From NCBI GenBank assembly GCA_022729775.1, contig DZBA01000201.1:1-6287 (forward strand): a stretch of 6,287 nt of DNA, written 5' to 3'. The notes below the pieces were generated by a model. The model was not told the origin of the DNA and did not search any database. It saw only the letters and a list, made by a program, of their open reading frames with translations. Numbering within the stretch: the stretch's first letter is position 1; every line of letters begins with the position of its first letter. The stretch is from Anaerolinea thermophila (GTDB lineage: Bacteria; Chloroflexota; Anaerolineae; Anaerolineales; Villigracilaceae). Shown here piece after piece: positions 1-5,141 of the stretch. The translations under genes were made by a program, and so were the position numbers.

Positions 1-1171
1 TGCCGCCCTTCTTCATGCCCTGCCCGTAAATGTTAATCACTTCTCGCAGGGTAATGCCGAGCGGAACTTCGATCACGCCGCTGAAATTGACGTTGCCCAT
101 GATGGTGTACACCTTCGTCCCCGGGCTGGCAGGCGTGCCGAATGAGCGATACCAATCCGCGCCGTTGCGGACAATGGCAGGGATGTTCGCCAGCGTCTCC
201 ACGTTGTTGACTGTGGTGGGTTTGTTCCACAAGCCGTTTGTGACCGGATAGGGCGGACGTGAACGCGGGATGCCGCACTTGCCTTCGATGGATTCGATCA
301 ACGCGGTCTCTTCTCCGCAGACGTATGCGCCCGCGCCCGCGTGCAAATGAATGTGGAAATTAAAACCCGTGTCGAAGATATTTTTGCCGAGGAAGCCGAA
401 CTCTTCTGCTTGTTCAATGGCGTGCTGCAAGCGGCGATATGCAAGCCCGTATTCGCCGCGAATGTAGATGTATCCTTCATCCGCGCCGACGGCATATCCA
501 GCCATTGCCATGGATTCAAGTACAACATGCGGGTCGCCTTCAAGCACGATGCGGTCTTTGAAAGTTCCCGGCTCGCTTTCATCCGCGTTGCACACGACGT
601 ATTTTTTATCGCCTGCCGCGCCGCGCACAAATTTCCACTTACGCCCCACAGGAAAGCCCGCGCCGCCGCGTCCCTGCAAGCCCGATTTTTCAACCACGTC
701 AATGACCTGCTCCGGCGTCATTTCGGTCAAGGCTTTGCCCAGCGCTTCGTAGCCGTTATGCGTGATGTATTCTTCGATATTTTCCGGGTCAATGCGTCCG
801 GCGCGTTCGAGGACGATGCGCTGCTCGGCGGGGTTGTATCCCGTGTGCGCGCGCAGCGAACCGATTTGACCCGTTAATTCTTTTGGCGGCGCAAGCAAAT
901 CTTCCGCGATGCGTCCCTTGTAGAGATGTTCTTCGATCAGATATTTTGCGTCGCCCGGTTTGAGAGGTCCGTATACGCTGGCTTCGGGATATACAATCAC
1001 AAACGGCAGGATGGTTGAGCGTTCCACATCGGTCATGGTGGCGACGTCCACTTCATCCTGTAGTTGATGTGCTTCCAATGCTTCATTCAAATTTTGAATG
1101 ATTTCATTCGCTCCCAGGCGGATGCTTTCGGGATCGTTAGAGACCAGAATTAAAGCGCGTTTTGTTTTCAT
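1..1171 (-). CDS. nuoF: Second NuoF-like NADH/FMN-binding flavoprotein subunit (C-terminus beyond left edge)
   Basis: The frame is open from the ATG at 1171 to the window edge (390 complete codons), so the 3' part is missing. Visible in order: an N-terminal thioredoxin-like region (about residues 1-90), then the NuoF core with the glycine-rich NADH loop GLQGRGGAGFP (164-174), CNADESEPGTFKDR (194-207) and the FMN-site GAGAYVCGEETA (279-290). In the family this subunit oxidises or reduces NAD(P)H at FMN and passes electrons to Fe-S clusters. The DESEPGTF signature resembles Complex I NuoF rather than the DEGDPGAF form of the neighbouring HydB-like paralogue. The N-terminal domain contains no cysteine: the paralogue's CVDPEC is VSNDPES here, so it cannot hold a [2Fe-2S] cluster. 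GGAG six bases before the ATG overlaps the preceding gene's TAG region, suggesting coupled translation. The [4Fe-4S] motif and any ferredoxin tail lie outside the window. The family is certain; the partner enzyme is not. Confidence 0.93.
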   Translation of the reverse strand, partial: MKTKRALILVSNDPESIRLGANEIIQNLNEALEAHQLQDEVDVATMTDVERSTILPFVIVYPEASVYGPLKPGDAKYLIEEHLYKGRIAEDLLAPPKELTGQIGSLRAHTGYNPAEQRIVLERAGRIDPENIEEYITHNGYEALGKALTEMTPEQVIDVVEKSGLQGRGGAGFPVGRKWKFVRGAAGDKKYVVCNADESEPGTFKDRIVLEGDPHVVLESMAMAGYAVGADEGYIYIRGEYGLAYRRLQHAIEQAEEFGFLGKNIFDTGFNFHIHLHAGAGAYVCGEETALIESIEGKCGIPRSRPPYPVTNGLWNKPTTVNNVETLANIPAIVRNGADWYRSFGTPASPGTKVYTIMGNVNFSGVIEVPLGITLREVINIYGQGMKKGG

Positions 1172-1180
1172 CTCTGGCTC

Positions 1181-1678
1181 CTATTCATAACGTCCCAAAA
1201 TTTGGGGAATTTGCTCAACGGTGACATTGCCGTACATGTCTTCATCCACCAGCAGCACAGGACCCACACTGCACAAGCCGAGGCAGGAAGTGGTGACAAG
1301 CGTCCATTGGTTGTCCGGCGTGGTCTCGCCATTTTCCACTTTGAGCGTATCGCGCAGCGCGTCCCAAATCGCTTTTCCGCCGACCACGTGACACGGCGCA
1401 TTCTCACAAAACTTGATGACGTGCTTTCCGCGCGGTTTTGTAGAAAGCATGTCGTAGAAACTGGCTAGGCTGTACAGTTGACCTTCTGCCAGATAGGTCT
1501 GCTTGGCGGGGTCGTGAATCTGCTTCTGCATTTCGCGCATGGCTGTAGCGGGAATATATCCCAACGCGTGATTAATCTCGCTGAGAATGGGAATCAGCGC
1601 GTCGGGCGTCTTTCCATGTTTTTCAATGGCTTGCTGAACAATGGCTTTAACTTCACTTTCAATAGGCGGAGCTTGCAT
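1181..1678 (-). CDS. nuoE: Second NuoE-like thioredoxin-fold [2Fe-2S] subunit
   Basis: This 165-residue protein has the usual length and layout of 24-kDa NuoE/HydC subunits: an N-terminal helical part (about 1-75) followed by a thioredoxin-like [2Fe-2S] domain. The four cluster ligands are present as CENAPC (C91, C96) and CLGLC (C132, C136), and the family segment SFYDMLSTKPRGKH precedes the first pair. It should relay electrons between the FMN of a NuoF-like partner and other clusters. The start ATG at 1678 has a strong GGAGG four bases upstream. It lies 17 bp after the HndC stop and 9 bp before the second NuoF-like gene, so the three are very probably cotranscribed. It is clearly diverged from the HndA-like protein at 4523-5029, so the two E subunits look like ancient paralogues rather than a recent duplication. 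Pairing with the downstream NuoF is inferred from adjacency. Confidence 0.93.
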   Translation of the reverse strand: MQAPPIESEVKAIVQQAIEKHGKTPDALIPILSEINHALGYIPATAMREMQKQIHDPAKQTYLAEGQLYSLASFYDMLSTKPRGKHVIKFCENAPCHVVGGKAIWDALRDTLKVENGETTPDNQWTLVTTSCLGLCSVGPVLLVDEDMYGNVTVEQIPQILGRYE

Positions 1679-1695
1679 TGAACCTCCAATTTGAT

Positions 1696-3480
1696 TTACG
1701 ACTCGACTGAGATCGCGTTGAAATTACATACCTGTACACAAATTCCACAGCGTATGCACTTGTTGACGTCAATGTGGTGCGCCTGCCTGCGTTCGCCGCC
1801 GATGGCTTCCACAGGGCAGTTCCTCGCGCAGACCGTACAGCCTGTGCAGGTGGATGCTTGAATTTCAAAGCGAATCAGTTTGCGGCAGACCTTTGCGGGG
1901 CAGCGCTTCTCGAAGACGTGCGCTTCATATTCGTCGCGGAAGTGTTTGAGCGTGCTTAATACCGGGTTGGGCGCGCCTTGTCCCAGACCGCATAAACTAC
2001 TCTTTGCGACTTCGTGACACAGGTCTTCCAATTTTTCAATATCGCCGGCTTTTCCTTTTCCGTCGCATATCTTTTTGAGCATTTCCAAAATGCGGCGAGT
2101 CCCGATGCGGCACGGCGTACATTTTCCGCAGGACTCGGCTTGCGTAAATTCCATAAAGAAGCGCGCGATGTCCACCATGCAGGAGGATTCATCCATCACC
2201 ACCAGACCGCCCGATCCCATCATCGAACCGGCTTCAGCCAGCGCTTCGTAATCCAACGGCAGGTCGAGGTGTTCCGCAGTGAGACATCCGCCCATCGGAC
2301 CGCCCGTCTGCACGGCTTTGTATTGCTTGCCATCTTTGATTCCGCCTGCCACGTCGAAGATGATCTCGCGCAGGGTAATGCCCATCGGCACTTCGATCAG
2401 ACCCGGCTTGGCGACATTGCCGCCGACCGCAAAAGTCTTTGTGCCTTTGCTGCGTGCCGTGCCCATGCTGGCGTACCAGTCCGCGCCTTTCAAAATAATC
2501 TGCGGGACGTTGGCGTATGTTTCTACGTTGTTGTTATTAGATGGCTTGCCCCAAACGCCCTTCACCGAAGGGAATGGGGGACGGGGACGCGGCTCTCCGC
2601 GCTGCCCCATGATGGATGCCATCAACGCGGTTTCTTCACCGCAGACAAATGCTCCCGCGCCAACGCGCACTTCGAGGTCAAAGTTAAAGTCAGTTCCGAG
2701 GATGTTGTTTCCGAGGAAGCCAAACTCGCGCGCCTGATTAATTGCCAGATTAAGTGTTTCCACTGCCAGCGGATATTCCGCGCGGCAGTAGATGTATCCA
2801 TAACTCGCGCCGACCGCATACGCGCCGATGATCATGCCTTCAATCACCGAATGCGGGTCGCCTTCCAACACGCGGCGATTCATAAACGCGCCGGGGTCGC
2901 CTTCATCTGCATTGCAGACCATGTATTTCGGGTTGTCTTGCACTTGGCGGGTAAGCGCCCACTTCTTCCCGGCAGGGAAGCCCGCGCCGCCGCGTCCGCG
3001 CAGCCCGGAGCGGATCATTTCATCAATCACGTTTTCCGGCGTCATCTCGCCGATGACTTTGCCAAGCGCCTGATAACCATCCACCGCGAGATAATCCTCG
3101 ATGTTCATCGGGTCAATCTCGCCGCAGTTTCGCAACACCACGCGCACTTCCTTCGGGCGCAGCGGACCGAGTTCTTCATCCACGACAGGTTTGTGAACCT
3201 CGCGGAATTTTTCGATGATGCGCCCCTTGAGGAAGTGTTCTTCCACTAAAAATGGAACATCATCCGCGCTCATGCCGACGTAATGCACGCCTTCGGGGTA
3301 GACCATCATTTCAGGTCCGCTGGCGCAACTTCCAATGCGGGAAGTCTCCAACACCTGAATTTCTTTAAGCAATCCTTGCGCCACCAGTTCGTCTTGCAGC
3401 GCGTCTATCAATTCATGCGCGCCTTTTTCGAGACATTCGGGGTCAACGCACACTAATATGTGCGAACGATAAAAAGCCAT
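1696..3480 (-). CDS. hndC: HydB/HndC-like NAD(P)H:ferredoxin flavoprotein subunit of bifurcating hydrogenase-type complex
   Basis: A 594-residue protein with the full HydB/HndC architecture. Residues 1-95 are a thioredoxin-like domain. The NuoF core carries GLRGRGGAGFP (159-169), CNADEGDPGAFMNR (189-202) and GAGAFVCGEETA (274-285). The N3-type [4Fe-4S] site is CGKCTPC (C451, C454, C457) plus C497. A CPAKVC motif (C527, C532) with H521 nearby resembles the zinc site of HydB proteins (from memory of that family). The tail has two [4Fe-4S] ferredoxin motifs (C545/548/551/555 and C575/578/581/585). In HydB this subunit exchanges electrons between NAD(P)H, ferredoxin and the hydrogenase subunit, in the cytoplasm. 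The N-terminal domain keeps C11, C16 and C52, but the usual fourth cysteine is R48. The ATG at 3480 is chosen because GGAG lies six bases upstream (3487-3490) and the 17-codon extension to 3531 translates an inverted repeat. A hydrogenase partner is inferred. Confidence 0.94.
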   Translation of the reverse strand: MAFYRSHILVCVDPECLEKGAHELIDALQDELVAQGLLKEIQVLETSRIGSCASGPEMMVYPEGVHYVGMSADDVPFLVEEHFLKGRIIEKFREVHKPVVDEELGPLRPKEVRVVLRNCGEIDPMNIEDYLAVDGYQALGKVIGEMTPENVIDEMIRSGLRGRGGAGFPAGKKWALTRQVQDNPKYMVCNADEGDPGAFMNRRVLEGDPHSVIEGMIIGAYAVGASYGYIYCRAEYPLAVETLNLAINQAREFGFLGNNILGTDFNFDLEVRVGAGAFVCGEETALMASIMGQRGEPRPRPPFPSVKGVWGKPSNNNNVETYANVPQIILKGADWYASMGTARSKGTKTFAVGGNVAKPGLIEVPMGITLREIIFDVAGGIKDGKQYKAVQTGGPMGGCLTAEHLDLPLDYEALAEAGSMMGSGGLVVMDESSCMVDIARFFMEFTQAESCGKCTPCRIGTRRILEMLKKICDGKGKAGDIEKLEDLCHEVAKSSLCGLGQGAPNPVLSTLKHFRDEYEAHVFEKRCPAKVCRKLIRFEIQASTCTGCTVCARNCPVEAIGGERRQAHHIDVNKCIRCGICVQVCNFNAISVES

Positions 3481-3486
3481 ACGTAA

Positions 3487-3490
3487 CTCC
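3487..3490 (-). promoter_or_regulatory. Shine-Dalgarno site of the HndC-like gene
   Basis: The minus strand reads GGAG followed by six bases and then ATG at 3480. This decides the start in favour of the 594-residue protein over a longer frame beginning at 3531 that runs through the inverted repeat. The site lies only five bases past the end of the repeat (3496), so the repeat's RNA hairpin would sit directly upstream of the ribosome landing site. Confidence 0.7.
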
Positions 3491-3495
3491 AGATA

Positions 3496-3563
3496 TGTCA
3501 TGCTGAGCAAAGCGAAGCATCTCAAACTCAATCAGCAGACTCTTCGCTTCGCTCAGAGTGACA
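3496..3563. repeat. Imperfect inverted repeat (dispersed palindromic element) inside the operon
   Basis: Two 28-bp arms, 3496-3523 and 3536-3563, are inverted copies matching at 22 of 28 positions, separated by a 12-bp loop. Both arms start TGTCA and share the cores CTGAGC and AAGCGAAG. The element fills 68 of the 89 bp between the HndB-like stop and the HndC-like start. It has no coding capacity. From memory, near-identical TGTCA-CTGAGC-AAGCGAAG palindromes occur in many intergenic copies in Anaerolineae and some other bacteria, so this is probably a REP- or MITE-like dispersed repeat. Transcribed, it would form a long stem-loop without a following U-tract, so it is unlikely to be a terminator. 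It could act as a processing or stability element. Confidence 0.85.
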
Positions 3564-3569
3564 CTAAAA

Positions 3570-3938
3570 TCAGATTGGTAAAACGTGATCCTTCAACGGC
3601 ATTCCGCCTTGAACATGCTGTCTCATGATTTGCTCGGCGACCTCGGTATTCACTTTACCATAAGTCACTTTTGCCTGGTCACCAAAGATGACTTGCAAAA
3701 TCGGTTCCTGCTCGCACATGCCAATGCAGCCCGTTTGGGTGACTGTCACGCCGCTCAGGTTTTGGGTTTCGATGTAACTCAACACGCTTTTCATCGTGTC
3801 GCGCGCGCCTGCGGCGATTCCGCAGGTTCCCATGGCGACGATGACTTGGACGTTGCCGGGCGCGGCTTTCATTTGTTTTTTAGCAAGCGCCTCTTCGCGT
3901 ACGCGTTTTAATTCTTCTAAAGATTTAATGGCGGGCAT
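3570..3938 (-). CDS. hndB: HndB-like thioredoxin-fold [2Fe-2S] ferredoxin domain protein
   Basis: A 122-residue protein with an N-terminal charged helix (SLEELKRVREEALAKKQM, 6-23) and a thioredoxin-like ferredoxin domain (about 30-115). GTCGIAAGA (37-45) and QTGCIGMCEQEP (68-79) are typical of HndB of NADP-reducing hydrogenases, as is its place before hndC. Only three cysteines are present (C39, C71, C75). A [2Fe-2S] cluster normally needs four ligands; to my recollection HndB homologues share this three-cysteine pattern, so it may be a family trait rather than a loss. The ATG at 3938 has a strong AAGGA seven bases upstream (3946-3950). The gene lies 12 bp after the GHKL ATPase stop. An inverted repeat separates it from the HndC-like gene downstream. 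Its likely role is as an accessory electron-transfer or structural subunit of the complex. Confidence 0.9.
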   Translation of the reverse strand: MPAIKSLEELKRVREEALAKKQMKAAPGNVQVIVAMGTCGIAAGARDTMKSVLSYIETQNLSGVTVTQTGCIGMCEQEPILQVIFGDQAKVTYGKVNTEVAEQIMRQHVQGGMPLKDHVLPI

Positions 3939-3950
3939 ATTTATATCCTT

Positions 3951-4520
3951 TCAAAATACAGACTGCGGCGCAAGCGATTTGATTTCTTCTTCGATCATGC
4001 CGCGTAAAAATCGTAACACATCAGGTTCGGTGAGCGGGACATCACCCAGCGTGGATTTGATTTCACTGTCATCCAGCGCGAATTCTTTTTCCTCGCCGTT
4101 TTTATGTTTGACCTGATAACAAAACTCCCAATGAATGTGTGGGTACGAAACCAACAGTGTGAGGACGGTCGTGCCAATATCGCCAAGCGGCATCCGGTCA
4201 ATGTGGCTGTGTTTGAACGCCGCCTCGATCCGCGTGCCTTTGCCCTTTTCCGTTTGGAGTGTCAATTCGCCTTCTGTTTGTTCCGCTGCCAGTTTCAAAA
4301 GCGGAATTCCCAAACCAACCTTGCGCGTGGTGCGCGTGGTGTAAAACGGGTTTAGTACCTGTTTGGCGGTTTCCGCGCTCATGCCGCGCCCATCGTCTAC
4401 CACACTGACGGTAAGCCTGTCACGATGCAGGTCTTCCATTACATCCATTCGGATGTTGCGGCTTTCGGCTGCCACGCTGTTTTCTGCAATATCCAACAGG
4501 TGAAGGGCAATCTCGCGCAT
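3951..4520 (-). CDS. Small GHKL (histidine-kinase-like) ATPase of hydrogenase operon
   Basis: A 189-residue protein whose first 105 residues are a complete Bergerat ATP-binding fold: N-box HLLDIAENSVAAES (7-20, with N14), G1 box DDGRGM (42-47), G2 box GLG (69-71) and GKGTR (93-97). It lacks the dimerisation/phosphoacceptor histidine domain, any sensor domain and any membrane segment, so it is not a conventional sensor kinase. The C-terminal part (about 110-189) is an extension of unknown function ending in a charged helix. Similar stand-alone ATPases occur in hydrogenase operons of anaerobes, often annotated as ATP-binding or anti-sigma-like proteins; their function is not established. It starts two bases after the HndA-like stop (TAACCATG), implying translational coupling with that subunit. 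Possible roles are a protein-kinase-like regulator or an assembly factor. The fold is clear and the function open. Confidence 0.88.
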   Translation of the reverse strand: MREIALHLLDIAENSVAAESRNIRMDVMEDLHRDRLTVSVVDDGRGMSAETAKQVLNPFYTTRTTRKVGLGIPLLKLAAEQTEGELTLQTEKGKGTRIEAAFKHSHIDRMPLGDIGTTVLTLLVSYPHIHWEFCYQVKHKNGEEKEFALDDSEIKSTLGDVPLTEPDVLRFLRGMIEEEIKSLAPQSVF

Positions 4521-4522
4521 GG

Positions 4523-5029
4523 TTAGTTCTGAATCTTTTTGATGATCTGCGGGAATTTATTTGGGCGTAAACGTCCCTGCACGTCTTCATTGACCACGAC
4601 CACCGGCGCCTGACTGCACGCGCCCACGCAGCGACACTCTTCGAGCGTAATCTGTCCATCTGGGGTGGCGTCGCCTAATTTGGTATTCAACATTTGCTGC
4701 GCCTTCTCCACCAGCTGCGGAGCGCCCGCCACGTAACAGGCTGTTCCCAAACAAAACTTGATGGTGTGTGTGCCGCGCGGTTTCGTTTTGAAGAATGAAT
4801 AGAATGTCACGACGCCGTGGACTTGCCCAAGCGGCACATTCAAATTTTGCGCAATGTACGCCTGCATACAAGGGGAAACATGCCCAATTTTTGATTGGAC
4901 TTCGTTCAAAACCAACATTACCGCGCCGGGGCGGTTTTTGTTTTCGGCAATCGCTTTATCAATCAGCAGTTTCAGGTCTTCTGCCTTTAGTGGGTCGTTT
5001 TCTGGAATTTCCTTTAAGAGTCTTGTCAT
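4523..5029 (-). CDS. hndA: HndA/HydC-like (NuoE family) [2Fe-2S] subunit
   Basis: A 168-residue thioredoxin-like [2Fe-2S] subunit of the 24-kDa NuoE family. An N-terminal helical part (about 15-75) precedes GVVTFYSFFKTKPRGTHTI (72-90). The cluster ligands are CLGTAC (C93, C98) and CVGAC (C134, C138), with an extra C132 beside the second pair. It is the first gene after the regulatory gap and is followed by the GHKL ATPase, HndB-like and HndC-like genes, the hndABC order with one insertion. In HydABC-type complexes this subunit sits against HydB and carries a [2Fe-2S] cluster in the electron path. The ATG at 5029 is preferred, with AAGG 11 bases upstream. A GTG at 5065 would add 12 residues but has no Shine-Dalgarno site and its extension lies over the Rex operator. 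The promoter/operator layout makes redox control by Rex likely. Confidence 0.92.
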   Translation of the reverse strand: MTRLLKEIPENDPLKAEDLKLLIDKAIAENKNRPGAVMLVLNEVQSKIGHVSPCMQAYIAQNLNVPLGQVHGVVTFYSFFKTKPRGTHTIKFCLGTACYVAGAPQLVEKAQQMLNTKLGDATPDGQITLEECRCVGACSQAPVVVVNEDVQGRLRPNKFPQIIKKIQN

Positions 5030-5040
5030 GATGCATTCTG

Positions 5041-5044
5041 CCTT
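5041..5044 (-). promoter_or_regulatory. Candidate Shine-Dalgarno site of the HndA-like gene
   Basis: The minus strand reads TTAAGG, ending 11 bases before the ATG at 5029. The spacing is slightly long, but it is the only purine-rich candidate. The alternative GTG start at 5065 is preceded by CTCTT, which cannot pair with 16S rRNA. An in-frame TAA lies a few codons upstream of the GTG, so these are the only two practical starts. Confidence 0.5.
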
Positions 5045-5049
5045 AATAA

Positions 5050-5067
5050 TTGTGATAAACTTCACAA
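5050..5067 (-). promoter_or_regulatory. Rex-type redox operator
   Basis: The minus strand reads TTGTGAAGTTTATCACAA, matching the Rex consensus TTGTGAA-N4-TTCACAA at 13 of its 14 specified positions; the mismatch is A for T at the start of the right half. Rex represses when NADH/NAD+ is low and releases when NADH rises, and it often controls hydrogenase and fermentation genes. The site begins five bases past the candidate -10 box and covers the expected transcription start, a classical repressor position. No rex gene is in the window, so the regulator is inferred from the site alone. Confidence 0.75.
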
Positions 5068-5071
5068 GAGT

Positions 5072-5100
5072 AGTTTAATATTACAGCTCGATTCAGTCAA
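5072..5100 (-). promoter_or_regulatory. Candidate sigma-70 promoter of the hnd-like operon (proximal)
   Basis: On the minus strand TTGACT (5100-5095) is followed after exactly 17 bases by TAAACT (5077-5072). The -35 box matches consensus at five of six positions and the -10 at four of six. The expected start falls near 5065, inside the Rex operator. The combination of spacing, a good -35 and the operator position makes this the best promoter in the window. Confidence 0.55.
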
Positions 5101-5111
5101 TGACCAATGTC

Positions 5112-5140
5112 ATAAGATATTGGTGTAAGTTGTCAGTCAA
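5112..5140 (-). promoter_or_regulatory. Candidate second, distal sigma-70-like promoter
   Basis: TTGACT (5140-5135) is followed after 17 bases by TCTTAT (5117-5112), a four-of-six -10 match. Its TTGACTGA is repeated exactly 40 bp downstream at 5100-5093 as the -35 region of the proximal promoter. It could be a tandem promoter that starts upstream of the Rex site. The 8-bp direct repeats could instead be sites for an unknown regulator. A short inverted repeat, ACCAAT/ATTGGT (5103-5108 and 5119-5124), overlaps it. Confidence 0.3.
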
Positions 5141-5141
5141 G

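Noticed and set aside
47..80. Near-identical stretch shared with 2370-2401, suggesting recent duplication or gene conversion
   Set aside because: The stretch encodes a conserved NuoF segment (EVPLGITLRE and EVPMGITLRE). The rest of the two genes is well diverged, so shared constraint explains it.
341..877. Plus-strand open frame of 178 codons
   Set aside because: It is antisense to the second NuoF-like gene, which is open with motifs throughout. Its product resembles the antisense product opposite the HndC-like gene only because both mirror the same family.
2014..3249. Long plus-strand open frame of 411 codons
   Set aside because: It lies wholly antisense to the HndC-like gene, whose translation shows full family motifs. 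The frame is a by-product of codon bias, and its product has no recognisable domain.
3481..3531. N-terminal extension of the HndC-like protein by 17 residues
   Set aside because: The extra codons translate the inverted repeat, and the internal ATG at 3480 has a good Shine-Dalgarno site and matches the family start.
3494..3566. TA target-site duplication flanking the inverted repeat, which would mark a Tc1/IS630-type MITE
   Set aside because: TA directly abuts the left arm, but on the right a C intervenes before TA. A two-base match is too weak to support a mechanism.
5101..5141. Terminator after the PHP gene
   Set aside because: The only inverted repeat (ACCAAT/ATTGGT, 6-bp arms, 10-bp loop) is A/T-rich, weak and not followed by a T-run, so read-through into the hnd-like operon remains possible.
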